This document shows, in pieces, positions 32,661-46,255 of a stretch of DNA of 64,000 bases (the first letter of the stretch is position 1; every line of letters begins with the position of its first letter). This stretch comes from Eunapius fragilis (taxonomy: Eukaryota; Porifera; Demospongiae; Spongillida; Spongillidae). The stretch lies in the NCBI GenBank assembly GCA_963681505.1, contig OY811979.1:3193466-3257465 (forward strand). Reading direction: 5' to 3'. The notes beneath the pieces were generated by a model. It made no database searches. It saw nothing but the letters and a program-made list of their open reading frames with translations, and had not been told where the DNA came from. A program made the position numbers and the translations under genes.

Positions 32661-34505
32661 TTATTCACAGTTCAGGGATGAGGTTATTAAACCTGAAGAT
32701 TTGATAATCTTAATAAAATGTTCCCAATCATTTGGAGAAAAATTAAAAGCAAGACCTTGGATGAATGAAACGATTGTCTTGCATAGAGCTTCATGCTCAA
32801 ATTCTGATTCATTTATCTTCACAAGGTGCATCTTATGGTAGTCAAGCTCAGCAGGATAGGACAATATCCAATATGTCATCCAGTACACTTGCAAATGATC
32901 AATCTGTTCCAAACTATATCCTTTTATATACATGCAACTGTTAGAGTTACCACTCCATTGACTTTTTATACCAACTTCACAACGCTCCAAATCTATTAAC
33001 ACAGCTGTGGAGCTTGCCTTTTTGATACATACGTTTGGTAGTCATATATCCAAATGAGCTGTGTTTGACATGTGCAGCTCATCTATTGCATCTTTCACCG
33101 AACAAAGAAATTCAATGAGACAACTCTTTGCTTTCTCTCTGGATATTGGGCACAGGCCCTCAAAAACAGAAAACTGTAAAGAAGACACACTTACAGTTTC
33201 CATGCTTAGAAGAGAATGCACTATTTTAGGACTGGATAAACTTGATTCAATACGGAACAACGCATTTTCAGAACTTTTTCGAGCAAAGGATTTTAAAAAA
33301 AGAACATTTTTTCTATCCCTATCCTGCAATTTAAATACGAATGAAATGCTGCTGGAACACTGTTCAATAATGGTCTGTTTATTTTTCCATTTCTTTAATT
33401 TGCTAGTATAATTTTCTAACTGCTTTTGAACTATCCTTCCATATTCTTTTATTCCATATTCCTGCAGTGCTTGTATTAAACCTTCTTCATTCATATTTTT
33501 CCATTCCAAAATTTTGTTTTCCCGTTTCAACTGCAACTGGTATAAGATTTTGCCTTTAAGTACATCCAACTCTTCATCTGTCAATTGAAAAAAAAGATCA
33601 GATGGTGGTATCGCAATGGAGAAATTAGTCAGCAAACGTCTTCCCTTGCGAATCATACGCTTGATACTTTTGGCAACATCATCCTTCTTTAGTGGCCTAT
33701 ATTTTATATTCAACTGCAATGATTCACAATTCCATTGAACTATGACCTTAATAGCTACATTTTGCTTTGAAATTGCAATTTCCTTTGCACCACAACCTAC
33801 TTGGCTTGTACAGTCCTCCTTCCCTAGAGATGGCAAAACAATTCCAGATAGTTTCTTTGTAAAGATGCTATATGATCTATATAATTGATAAAGTATACAC
33901 AATTTGATTGCCAACTGTCTTGCTGTTTGAAGTATATCTTTCGAATAATATTCAGCAATAAAAATAGGTAAGGATTCATGCTGAACCTGATCTATAACTG
34001 TGTGATCAAACGCTTGATGTGTTGGATACACCAAAACATCAGGAAGCAACGTTGTTGAACACAGCCATGCTGGCAGTGTTGCAGCAGCAAACATTTGGCA
34101 TTCTTTGAGTACAATACAACCTTCACAAATCACTGCAATTAGCTCATTATCATTCCATACTGCCTTGCCCATAGGATCCAATAACATAGAAATAGCAATC
34201 GCAGCATAACATTCTTTCCTGACATCGCTTTTTGGGGATAACAATTTAAATTCTGGAATGTCTGTTAAGAAATAAGGCACCTCCTTTTCACAATGAGTCA
34301 CCAATGCTTCATAATTAGTTTCTTTAACAATGTTAACTGCCTCAAAGGGATTATCATAACCACATAAAGTAGAAGCAGCAGATAGCAAAGACGTTTTCCT
34401 ACTTCTTTTTTCCACTTGAATGTTGTAGGGTTTTTTCCCTAGAAATTTTTTACAAGATTTTATCAAGCTAAGAACTGATACTTTTGCATTTATAACCATG
34501 CACAT
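32661..34505 (-). pseudogene. Large ORF with C-terminal kinase-like domain, one internal TGA
   Basis: One frame stays open from ATG (34505; alternative 34499) to 32661 except for TGA at 33042-33044. The first about 400 residues are not recognised; they are Lys/Glu-rich with a possible helical stretch near residues 310-390. The C-terminal part resembles a protein-kinase fold: LHMSNTAHLDI, stop, LPNVCIKK, then AVLIDLERCEVG, matching the order of the catalytic loop HxDxxxxN and a DFG-like acidic motif. The TGA falls where R would be expected and could come from CGA by CpG decay. Comparable single-exon kinase-like ORFs are multicopy in sponge genomes (from memory). It is either a recent pseudogene or depends on readthrough. 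Confidence 0.55.
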
Positions 34506-35780
34506 TTCATATGCCCCGTATTAAATGCTATACAGGTTAAAGCTTCATGACACACAATAATAAATTAATTATAGAATTGTTATATACCACCTAGCATTAA
34601 AAGTATGAAACCACAATTGCATGATCATTTGACTTCCTCATAGCATACTGTTTCATTTTCAGTAACTGCCCTAAATAAGTTGCCATTTCTCCACTCTTAC
34701 ATGCTGGATTGCACTGAAAATAGGTGCATCACGGGTGTTTCAGTTCATGGCAATAAGATTGGAATTATTGGTATTTCCAATTCATGATGGACTGAAAGCT
34801 CAAGCTAACATGTAACATCAGAGACAGTCTATTCACTACTTCGTAGAAGAATACCAGGATTGCATACTCACTATAACAACCACGACGCATATTAAATCAA
34901 CTATCCGAACTTAGAAACAATGATGGTGCATACAACGGCACTTTTTGTGGTGGGAAATTGTATCATGTTTCCTTTAAATTGACTTTAAAATAGTAGTAAC
35001 TGGCTAAGCCAGGTAAGTGATAACATGACTTCTACAATTTACTGCATACTTTCTATCAGTAAACAAAACCAATGGTTTAACTATGAATGTTTATATAACC
35101 GCACTGCACTTAATCTACATCTACTGCATCACGTGAAGAATTCGATAAGAGGTAAGAGGTTCTCTATAAAGTAGATACCACTACAAAAACAGTTAGCTTA
35201 GCATCCTATGAATAGCCCTTATTTTCCACTATTGCGAGGAGATACCTTTTTGCTATTGCGAGGTACATGTAGTACAGTACTAGCTATTATTATTTCACAC
35301 ACATAAATAAACGTTTCTCCATTGCACTCCAGCAGGGCAATGCTGCCTCTGTAATGGGCACCACAAGTAGTGTGTAATTTATATACATGTAGAGTGTGTA
35401 ATAAATATAGTGCATGCCTCTGTAATGTATTAGATTTACATTGATGTTACTATGGTTTTTCATCTATATAATCTTATCTTATAATTTAAGGGTAACTGAG
35501 GTTTGTATCGGATATATTGTCTAAATTTTTCAGCACGCTCATTTCCAAATGAAGATAACTATTGATATGTGGAAGCTCAATGAGCAGCTACAGTAATGTC
35601 AGTTTACTTTCCATAGTTTCATGTATATGCAACGCTATCCAATGCTGCTCACATTTTCTTCAGTACAAGAGTTTGTAATACAATGTACTTAGTGCATCCC
35701 AATATTCTAGTAGTTAGTGCATTAGAACTCGAAATCAGATTTTACTTTTGAGCACTGCTAGAGCACCATTTTACTAACAT
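34506..35780. other. AT-rich stretch, no gene seen
   Basis: No supported exon, RNA or repeat was found here. Confidence 0.4.
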
Positions 35781-35788
35781 CTCATTAA

Positions 35789-36383
35789 CTCTTTGACCGC
35801 CAAGTGCACATTTATGTGCAATAATTGCACCCCGTGTTCACCGTTAAGTGCATATTTATGTGCACACGTATTTGAAAACCAATTAGTGTCGCATGGTTAC
35901 ACACTTTGTGCACCAAAAGCCCTAAGGACATAGAGCTATGACTGGAGTGTTGGTTTTTAATAAAAAGGAAAGCGGGAACTAACAGCTGCAGGTTTACGTG
36001 TAATGGCGCCTCTAATTGTCACTAGCGGCTTTGAATACTAAAATAGGGGAGAGCGAAGCCTTTTTAAATACCTGGACCTTAGAAATAGCACCAGGGAATA
36101 AAAATAACGTGTTTTCGTCTTCTGTTTAATAGTATACACGATACGAAGGCTTCAAATCCCGGCCCTCTTGGCTCTGCCTAGCTACATTGAGTGTTGTTAG
36201 CAACCATTGTTTTTCAAGCTAGTATATCAAAATAAACATCATAAAACTCTTTTATATCATAGTAATAAAGCTAACCATGTCATTCTTCGAGAACGGCGAC
36301 TAATAAGCTACAGGTAGCCATAATTAAAAACATAGCTGGCAATAAACGACGTCACCTGTATTGCAATATTGACGCTTAAAGAG
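35789..36383. mobile_element. PiggyBac-like MITE with TTAA target sites
   Basis: TTAA flanks both ends (35785-35788, 36384-36387). The element starts CTCTTTGACCGCC and ends, inverted, CTCTTTAAGCGTC. A subterminal repeat AAGTGCACATTTATGTGCA occurs twice near the left end. TTAA targets with a CYCTTTG start fit the piggyBac superfamily. No transposase is encoded. Confidence 0.75.
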
Positions 36384-36387
36384 TTAA

Positions 36388-37600
36388 AACCTAGAGTGCT
36401 GTTACACAATTGCAGACACTTTCATTATATACCTTTAGAATTTTTGATGGGAATGCTCCTATCAATTAACATTCTTATAATACATGTCAAAACATCTATA
36501 TTTCATCTAGGGACTGAAATTCAAATATAGGCTTATGAGGTCAGCTATTGGGTAATATTTGAACTAATTAGAGCTGTTATTGTTTTTTTGTGAATAGACA
36601 TGGCTTTACACTTTAAAGTAAGCACTTGATTTGTTCTGGTTTTTAGCCTCAAGAGAAGTGAAGATGTAAACGTAGTTTTGCTAAAGCTGATTATGAGGGA
36701 TGCAGTCAACACAATGCATTCTTAAAACCAATTGCTATAAAACACCCATGCTCACAATCACACTGGTACACTGTACAACAAATAGTTCAACTAACCAGTG
36801 TATTCGTGCGTTGGAAATTCATCCTCCAAAAACTAAAAGAGCAAAAAAAAATTATATTTCCAATTTAATTTACAGAACTTAGCTAGTTTATGCATTTGAA
36901 AAAAGACCCGAAAGCTATAGGACTGATTAGGTTAGACTATGTGACACGGCCATCAAAATTCTGGACAGTAGGCCTCCACCCTAAAAGTATTGAAAACATT
37001 ATGCAATGCCCTGGCAATACGTTGGCAACCCTGAACCCATTTCACGCTTGAGCTGTATATGAACAAACAAGTTAATTCAACCGCCATTTAAAAGCCATAC
37101 AACAGTAGAAGCACCATTGTTCTATTTAAGGCCTAAATCACAAGGCATAGTTTTCCTCCACTATTATGTACAAGGGCAGCTCAGATTAGTGGACTTTCAC
37201 ACTTCGGAATAGTGGACTTTTGACGCGATTCATTGTTATTTTAGGCTCCCTGATCCAATTGCAAAAATAAATGCGATTAGACATTGTGGATGGGAAGATT
37301 AAGATAGCGCCTGCATTGCGTAACTGCCTGCGGTTGACTTCTCTCCCTCTAATTTTAATATTATTTTTAGTGAGAAAAGGAATTAAGAGGTGCATATCAT
37401 AATTATGACAATTTAAACATAAACAATACAAACAAAATAAAAATAACATTTAAAGAAAGACAAAAGCCTATTGCAATGCTCACTAGGGTCTGGTCGATAC
37501 CACAATCCTAGCAGCTGCACACCAGAGAATGGCCAATAGCTTTATTTGATGCACACCAGGTCTGGCCGCTAATATGATTCTGTCTGATGCACACTGCTAC
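36388..37600. other. AT-rich stretch, no gene seen
   Basis: Contains small ORFs without domains. GATGCACACCAG-like words recur at 37550-37680, beside the ZMYM1-like fragment. Confidence 0.4.
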
Positions 37601-37613
37601 CATGACCCTCACA

Positions 37614-38126
37614 TTAGGAATTGCCACCTACTAGCATATCAAGTAATGCGAGCAGCAGTCCCTGGTGTGCATCAGATATTTTTAAGAAACATTGGCGATG
37701 TTCCAAGCAATCCTTTTGATGCTGGGAGGAAAGGCACATTGCAACATCAGGGGTTGATGCTGGTAGAGTTGTAACCTTCAAGACCGCTTCTTTGTGACAA
37801 CTGGATGCTTCATGCGCTGAGAATCTGACAGTGGCATCTTTCCAGTTTGTGTAGCCCTTATCGGTAAACGCTGCATCAGCATTTGCAGCCCATGACAGCT
37901 TTTTCTCCAACTTTGCCTTCAAGCACGTGTAACATGACACGCTGTCATTTTCCTCACGATAATGTAGCCACGGCCACTTGTCAAACCAGGCTGTTTGAAA
38001 ACTTCTTCTCACAGCACTTTTCTTGCCAAACTCTCGTTGTGGAAAGTGAAACGCCCTGGGCTGGTGTGGTATTACTGGGAAAATTCTGTCAGTGTCACTG
38101 ACACTTTGACTAGAATTCGCATCCAT
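37614..38126 (-). pseudogene. ZMYM1/hAT-type transposase N-terminal fragment (TTF-type zinc finger)
   Basis: A 170-codon frame contains FPQREFGKKSAVRRSFQTAW, then FDKWPWLHYREEND, the finger cysteines in CYTCLKAK, GYTNWKDA and ASSCHKEAV. This order is that of the TTF-type zinc finger at the N-terminus of hAT transposases and ZMYM1-like host proteins. The transposase core and dimerisation domain are missing downstream, so it is a 5' fragment. The last 20 or so codons consist of GATGCACACCAG-related words and are probably unrelated. Confidence 0.7.
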
Positions 38127-39467
38127 CTTGCTTGAAAAGAAGAGCTAGCATACAATTCACCCTGACTTCATTTAATAACTGACCAAATTCTGGGTCCCGT
38201 TTTTGTCGTTCATTTATGGTCAGTTCATCATTCTCCCTCCAAATGTTTACTGCTGTCACACAGCCTAGCCTTGCGGCAATGATTTTATTGGAAATGTTTT
38301 GGAACACCATAGAACCATTAACAGGAGGGCGCTGTAGTAAATCACCAAAGAACAGAAATGATTGTTAGGGTGTGTAACCTTTTCTTATAAATCAAAATCG
38401 ATTATTTCGACTATGAAAAAAAGTCCAATCGATTTTTCAGGTTTATAGCAACTTTCAAATCGGTTATTACAAGTAAGATTTTAGTTTACCGAGCTAAAAA
38501 CGATATTGAATAGTTTGTCCACCCAGCAGGTTGTGCTCTTTTCTGGTACAAAATGCCTTAAACACGTACATGTATCATTCCCATCCGCCACAATTGGCAG
38601 TTATAATCCATTCAATATACAATTCAATACTGAAGAACTGAGCAATGCCAGCTAGACACCTCATGGTGGAACACCGCTCCACGCATATGACTAAGTCGCC
38701 TATCGAGACTTGTATGATATTCAGAACGTCATGTACGATATTCAAAACGTCATGGCCGAATGTCTGGAAAAGAGCCAGTGTACCGAGTATTTGGACACCT
38801 GTCACCTGTGCAAAAGAGTACACAGCGCATTTGATCAATGCACATATACAATAGTGCAAAGAAAGTACGAACGTATTTAAATAGCCGTGCCCATTGCGCG
38901 TATTTTGAGGGAGAGCACTGATGGTTACCTTGAGCCGGGTCCCCAGACGTGCAACTAAGTGTTGATTACATCACAATGTTTCTTTTTAAAAAACCCGTTA
39001 GTATGCCTTTGTACAGGCGGGAAAAGCAAAGGGCATATAAAAAGGGGTAATCGATTTGCTACCGATTTTTGCATATAAAGGAAACGAATATCAACTAATC
39101 GCGACTAAGAAAAACAGAATTGGTTATTTCGACTAAACGAAATTCTGCAATCGGTAACCTGCTATTCTACTAAGTGCATAGTCGACTGAATAACCTACAA
39201 AACCTGAAAATCGGTTACACACCCTAATGATTGTACCACATCGACGTCAAAGCCTAGTCCACTCCTCCATTTTACCCTAGATCCCCTTAGACACAAGCTT
39301 GATGCTCGAACCATGGCAAATAGGAGTCGAGCTGTGACAAATGCACATGTTTCTGCATATGATTTATCCCATTTGGCTGCCATGCTGGTAACTACATGCT
39401 TCATAGAGCCCCCGAGTCCAAAATTGATTCTAGTGTTCAGTGCAGGTGTGATAGTGTGTCTGCTCAA
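38110..39467 (-). pseudogene. Pif1-like helicase fragment split by a hAT element
   Basis: Reading from 39467 down to 39235 and then, after the insert, 38357 to 38110, the frame gives FLFFGDLLQRPPVNGSMVF, the GDxxQLPPV motif of Pif1/Helitron helicases, followed by a NERQKRDPEFGQLLNEVR region like the Pif1 RxxxDxxFxxLLxxxR segment. The upstream part (KWDKSYAETCAFVTARLL, then SLCLRGSRVKW) is a separate conserved-looking stretch I cannot assign. Walker A and the other helicase motifs are missing. Confidence 0.55.
38358..39234. mobile_element. 861-bp non-autonomous hAT transposon with 8-bp target duplication
   Basis: The element is 38366-39226. ATGATTGT flanks it on both sides (38358-38365, 39227-39234). 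The ends are exact inverted repeats of TAGGGTGTGTAACC. A TAGGG-type end with an 8-bp duplication is diagnostic of hAT. No transposase is encoded. The interior repeats ATCGATT and TCGGTTA-like words near both ends. Confidence 0.95.
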
Positions 39468-39469
39468 TG

Positions 39470-41494
39470 AATTTTATATCATACAACGGTTCCACCTGAG
39501 GATTCCAAACACCTCAAATGCTTAGATCAGCCCGCAATTCTGGACCATCTGCTATGGAGTCAGCCTTTTGGTTCACATATAACCTGACTCCCAGCCATAT
39601 CCCCAAGACAGTCCCGAACTTTGTTATGTCGTTAGATGACAAGACCACCTGTCTTACAGTCTCATGCATGTTGTAGAATTTGCACTACATCCATCACACT
39701 TGGTAGGCAAACAGGAAGGTTGCCATTGGTATCAAATCGCCAAACCATCGCTAAACTAAGAAGGTGCTTGCTAGGTCAAAGTGACAACTCTCTAATGGGA
39801 CCACATTCAGCATGCTGAAGTTTTGCCTTTTATTGCCCTTCGTATTCATCTGTCGGTCATATGTGAACTTTGTTAGAATGGACTCCAAGCTGGACTGGTG
39901 TAAATTCTATTAAACAACGGTCTGGCCTCATTGAGTGCATCCAGATGACTAACGGCATAGCCTTACCTATTAAGGCATTGCAAACAACAACTGTGCCAAG
40001 TTTAGAAGATCTCTGTTAGCAAATTCACTGTTTACACGCACCTTTACAGTGTACACTGCTCATTAAATATTTCTTTTTCCTTCAATGAGCCCTGCCTACC
40101 TACCTTCATGTACTTCTGTACCTACATGTACAAAAACGCTACGTGTACGCAGCCAGAGTACACTTCAACCTTGCTATTTTTTTACCTTGGTGGAGCGATG
40201 GACACAACCTGAGTACGCCCAACCCAAATAAGGAAACTTTCACCCTTCAGTACACTGTTCACCTAACGTGTTCAATTCTTGATGATACACATGCATTCTT
40301 GTTCTCCTGGTTGAGTATTTGATCTCGGCTGAGAGGACCAGAGTACATAAACATTATTAATAAACATTAATATGGATGTACCAGGAATATCAGTCTCACT
40401 GCATTGCAAGATTCCGAACATTGTCAATATTCTAAATTTGGTGCATTATGTCAAAGGAGGAGTGCAGTTATTCTAATACCATGGTAATCATAACTCATCT
40501 TACTGTAGTTTTGACAATCAGAATACCACTTTCTGCTGTGCAAGGACAAAAAGCATGACACAAGAAAAAGGAACAGTGTGTGGAAAGATGTAATGGTCTT
40601 CTCCATGCTCACGCCATCATGCATGTCAATGCATATGGTGATTTGGTATAATAATTGTGAATGGTGGTACCATACATTGTAGCTGCAGCATTAAATGGGC
40701 ACTTATATTTAAGACAGCTTTGCCGACTATACAGAAAGACAGATCAATTGCAATAAGGTCTCTGCCTTTTTATTGGCAAATGGACATTGCAGATAAATGT
40801 CTGTAGTGCATGATCAGTTCAGGCTGGCTGCCACGGGGATTAAGCTACATATAATGCTTATGTTAGGAACCATACACACTTGTGCATATATACATGCACA
40901 TCAACCGATCTAAAACAGTACAGCCGGTACATTTACATTCAGCACAGGCTCATGCATCTGCAACACGTTGATGGATATGGTTGACAAATGTGTATGGCAC
41001 CATACAAATTTTAGCTGCAGCAAATATGGGACACCTGAAAATGCTTTGCATTTTTAGGACAGCCTTGCCAACTATTCATACAGAGTACACTGATCAATTA
41101 CGTTTTCCCTGTGAAGCAACATGCTTAACATCACACAAAAGCGGAAAATGCACAAACCATTGGTCAAGGGTAGTGAGTAATGAGATACGCCATCGCTGCA
41201 GTTTTTAACATAAATGTTCGTACCGCCCGTCGAGGTGACGGTCGCATAGGATGATGCTTAAATAAAGCTCGCCGCCGACTTCGTCTATAGTATACCAACT
41301 TTAATTTTTTTTTTCACATCAGGACGACAGGCTTACCCTCATCTATACAGACTGTACTAGGAGTGTCGCCATCATCCTTCGGAAGCGATGTGGCTTCAGA
41401 TGAACCTGTTTCAACAAGCCATCCATGCGCGAACAACGCTCCCTTTCCACGAGTTTACAACATTCGAGTCTTGTTTCATTATCCAGATGGCTTT

Positions 41495-41529
<35 letters not shown>

Positions 41530-41820
41530 TAGGTGCCTTTCGTACTTTGACTAGAACTCAAAAGCTTTCCCACAAATCTCACAATTGAAAGCAGCAACCG
41601 CCATTTTATTAAAATAATAGCACGTGACCCAGTCGTCTTTGCACAACTAAGCATTGTAAACACAACAGCCCAAGCAACACACAACAATTTCAACTCCTGA
41701 GTACTAGAGCACAATAATCCTACACAAGAGAAAGAGTGGAAAACAAACAATCATGGAATCGGACACAGCAAATAACTATGAAGTATTAGGACATGGGCTC
41801 ATCGAAATTACTACTCAGCA
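39470..41820. other. Intergenic stretch with a diverged duplication and poly-G
   Basis: 40655-40760 and 40985-41105 share ACCATACA, TAGCTGCAGCA, AAATGGGCAC or variant and GACAGC(C/T)TTGCC, so they are probably a diverged duplication. A G run of about 30 lies at 41497-41527. No exon is supported. Confidence 0.45.
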
Positions 41821-41829
41821 TTAACCCCT

Positions 41830-44800
41830 CCCTCTCCTCACTGGTACACCACCCCTCCCTCTCCTCACTGGTACACCATCCCACCGTCTCATCACTGGTA
41901 CACCATCTCCTTCCCTTTCCTCACTGGTACACCACCTCCTCCCTCTCCTCACTGGTACACCACCCCCTCCCTCTCCTCACTGGTACACCATCCCCTCCCT
42001 CTCCTCATTGATACACCACCCCTCCCTCTCCTCACTGGTACACCATCTCCTCCCCCTCCCTTTCCTCACTGGTACACCACCTCCTCCCTCTCCTCATAGG
42101 TACACCACCCCCTCCCTCTCCTCACTGGTACACCATCCCCTCCCTCTCCTCATTGATACACCACCCCTCCCTTTCCTCACTGGTAAACCATCCCCTCTTT
42201 CTCCTCACTGGTACACTATCCCCTCCCTCTCCTCACTGGTACACCACCCCTCCCTCTCCTCACTGGTACACCATCCCACCGTCTCATCACTGGTACACCA
42301 TCTCCTCCCCCTCCCTTTCCTCACTGGTACACCACCTCCTCCCTCTCCTCACTGGTACACCACCCCCTCCCTCTCCTCACTGGTACACCATCCCCTCCCT
42401 CTCCTCATTGATACACCACCCCTCCCTCTCCTCACTGGTACACCATCTCCTCCCCCTCCCTTTCCTCACTGGTACACCACCTCCTCCCTCTCCTCATAGG
42501 TACACCACCCCCTCCCTCTCCTCACTGGTACACCATCCCCTCCCTCTCCTCATTGATACACCACCCCTCCCTTTCCTCACTGGTAAACCATCCCCTCTTT
42601 CTCCTCACTGGTACACTATCCCCTCCCTCTCCTCACTGGTACACCACCCCTCCCTCTCCTCACTGGTACACCATCCCACAGTCTCATCACTGGTACACCA
42701 TCTCCTCCCCCTCCCTTTCCTCACTGGTACACCACCTCCTCCCTCTCCTCACTGGTACACCACCCCCTCCCTCTCCTCACTGGTACACCATCCCCTCCCT
42801 CTCCTCATTGATACACCACCCCTCCCTCTCCTCACTGGTACACCATCTCCTCCCCCTCCCTTTCCTCACTGGTACACCACCTCCTCCCTCTCCTCATAGG
42901 TACACCACCCCCTCCCTCTCCTCACTGGTACACCATCCCCTCCCTCTCCTCATTGATACACCACCCCTCCCTTTCCTCACTGGTAAACCATCCCCTCTTT
43001 CTCCTCACTGGTACACTATCCCCTCCCTCTCCTCACTGGTACACCACCCCTCCCTCTCCTCACTGGTACACCATCCCACAGTCTCATCACTGGTACACCA
43101 TCTCCTCCCCCTCCCTTTCCTCACTGGTACACCACCTCCTCCCTCTCCTCACTGGTACACCACCCCCTCCCTCTCCTCACTGGTACACCATCCCCTCCCT
43201 CTCCTCATTGATACACCACCCCTCCCTCTCCTCACTGGTACACCATCTCCTCCCCCTCCCTTTCCTCACTGGTACACCACCTCCTCCCTCTCCTCATAGG
43301 TACACCACCCCCTCCCTCTCCTCACTGGTACACCATCCCCTCCCTCTCCTCATTGATACACCACCCCTCCCTTTCCTCACTGGTAAACCATCCCCTCTTT
43401 CTCCTCACTGGTACACTATCCCCTCCCTCTCCTCACTGGTACCCCACCCCCTCCCTCTCCTCACTGGTACACCATCCCCTCCCTCTCCTCACTGGTACAC
43501 CACCCTCTCCCTCTCCTCACTGGTACACCACCCCTCCCTCTCCTCACTGGTACACCATCCCTCCCTCTCATCACTGGTACACCATCTCCTCCCCCTCCCT
43601 TTCCTCACTGGTACACCATCCCCTCCCTCTCCTCACTGGCACAAAACCCCCTCCCTCTCCTCACTGGTACACCATCCCCTCCCTCTCCTCACTGGTACAC
43701 CATCCCTCTCTCTCCCCACTGGTACACCACCCCCTCCCTCTCCTCACTGGTACACTATCCCCTCCCTCTCCTCACTGGTACACTATCCCCTCCCTCTCTT
43801 CACTGGTACACCATCCCCTCCCTCTCCTCACTGGTACACCATCCCCTCCCTCTCCTCATTGATACACCACCCCCTCCCTCTCCTCACTGGTACACCATCC
43901 CCTCCCTCTCCTCATTGATACACCACCCCTCCCTCTCCTCACTGGTACACCATCTCCTCCCCCTCCCTTTCCTCACTGGTACACCACCTCCTCCCTCTCC
44001 TCATAGGTACACCACCCCCTCCCTCTCCTCACTGGTACACCATCCCCTCCCTCTCCTCATTGATACACCACCCCTCCCTTTCCTCACTGGTAAACCATCC
44101 CCTCCCTCTCCTCACTGGTACACCACCCTCTCCCTCTCCTCACTGGTACACCACCCCTCCCTCTCCTCACTGGTACACCATCCCTCCCTCTCATCACTGG
44201 TACACCATCTCCTCCCCCTCCCTTTCCTCACTGGTACACCATCCCCTCCCTCTCCTCACTGGCACAAAACCCCCTCCCTCTCCTCACTGGTACACCATCC
44301 CCTCCCTCTCCTCACTGGTACACCATCCCTCTCTCTCCCCACTGGTACACCACCCCCTCCCTCTCCTCACTGGTACACCATCCCCTCCCTCTCCTCATTG
44401 ATACACCACCCCCTCCCTCTCCTCACTGGTACACCATCCCCTCCCTCTCCTCATTGATACACCACCTCCTCCCTCTCCTCACTGGTACACCACCCCCTCC
44501 TTCTCCTCACTGGTACACCATCCCCTCCCTCTCCTCACTGGTACACCATCCCCTCCCTCTCATCACTGGTACACCACCTCCTCCCTCTCCTCACTGGTAC
44601 ACCATCCCCTCCCTCTCCTCACTGGTACACTATCCCCTCCCTCTCCTCACTGGTACACCATCCCTCCCTCTCATCACTGGTACACCACCCCCTCCCTCTC
44701 CTCACTGGTACACCACCCCCTCCCTCTCATCACTGGTACACCATCCCCTTCCTCTCCTCACTGGTACACCACCCCCTCCCTCTCCTCACTGGTACACCAC

Positions 44801-46052
44801 CTCTCCCTCTCATTACTGGTACACCACCCCCTCCCTTTCATCACTGGTACACCATCCCCTTCCTCTCCTCACTGGTACACCACCCCCTCCCTCTCCTCAC
44901 TGGTACACCACCCCCTCCCTCTCCTCACTGGTACACCACCCCCTCCCTTTCATCACTGGTACACCATCCCCTCCCTCTCATCACTGGTACACCATCCCCT
45001 CCTTCTCCTCACTGGTACACCATCCCCTCCCTCTCCTCACTGGAACACCACCTCTCCCTCTCATCACTGGTACACCATCCCCTCCCTCTCCTCACTGGTA
45101 CACCATCCCCTCCCTCTCCTCACTGGAACACCACCTCTCCCTCTCCTCACTGGTACACCACCCCCTCCCTCTCCTCACTGGTACACTATCCCCTCCCTCT
45201 CCTCACTGGTACCCCACCCCCTCCCTCTCCTCACTGGTACACCATCCCCTCCCTCTCCTCACTGGTACACCACCCTCTCCCTCTCCTCACTGGTACACCA
45301 CCCCTCCCTCTCCTCACTGGTACACCATCCCACCCTCTCATCACTGGTACACCATCTCCTCCCCCTCCCTTTCCTCACTGGTACACCATCCCCTCCCTCT
45401 CCTCACTGGTACACCATCCCCTCCCTCTCCTCACTGGTACACCACCCCTCCCTCTCCTCACTGGTACACCATCCCTCCGTCTCATCACTGGTACACCATC
45501 TCCTCCCCCTCCCTTTCCTCACTGGTACACCACCTCCTCCCTCTCCTCACTGGTACACCACCCCCTCCCTCTCCTCACTGGTACACCATCCCCTCCCTCT
45601 CCTCATTGATACACCACCCCTCCCTCTCCTCACTGGTACACCATCTCCTCCCCCTCCCTTTCCTCACTGGTACACCACCTCCTCCCTCTCCTCACTGGTA
45701 CACCACCCCCTCCCTCTCCTCACTGGTACACCATCCCCTCCCTCTCCTCATTGATACACCACCCCTCCCTTTCCTCACTGGTAAACCATCCCCTCTTTCT
45801 CCTCACTGGTACACTATCCCCTCCCTCTCCTCACTGGTACCCCACCCCCTCCCTCTCCTCACTGGTACATCATCCCCTCCCTCTCCTCACTGGTACACCA
45901 CCCTCTCCCTCTCCTCACTGGTACACCACCCCTCCCTCTCCTCACTGGTACACCATCCCTCCCTCTCATCACTGGTACACCATCTCCTCCCCCTCCCTTT
46001 CCTCACTGGTACACCATCCCCTCCCTCTCCTCACTGGTACACCATCCCCTCC
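41830..46052 (+). repeat. Satellite A: 28-bp minisatellite, about 150 copies
   Basis: Tandem units of CTCCTCACTGGTACACCA plus TCCCCTCCCT (28 bp, with 25-29 bp variants). A higher-order unit of exactly 400 bp recurs at 42153, 42553, 42953 and 43353 with almost no change; shorter related blocks recur later (44060, 45751). Stops arise mainly from the variant CTCATTGATACACC, so long plus-strand ORFs up to about 600 codons appear. Nothing suggests these are real proteins. Confidence 0.97.
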
Positions 46053-46255
46053 CCAGGTCTCCTCCCCACACCCCATGGTACCACCACACACCCCATCGCA
46101 CCCGGTCTCCTCCACACACCCCATGGCACCAGGTCTCCTCCACACACCCCATGGCACCAGGTCTCCTCCACACACCCCATGGCACCAGGTCTCCTCCGCA
46201 CACTCCATGGCACCAGGTCTCCACACACACCCCATGGCACCAGGTCCACCTAGGG
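46053..46255 (+). repeat. Satellite B, first block
   Basis: About seven 28-bp units of CACACCCCATGGCACCAGGT plus CTCCTCCA, starting directly where satellite A ends (CCATCCCCTCCCC|AGGTCTCC). The units are nearly identical. Confidence 0.96.

Noticed and set aside
44454..46253. Proline/serine-rich 599-codon ORF in satellite A
   Set aside because: It follows the satellite exactly and is duplicated in other frames; stops come and go with one unit variant. No sign of selection for coding.
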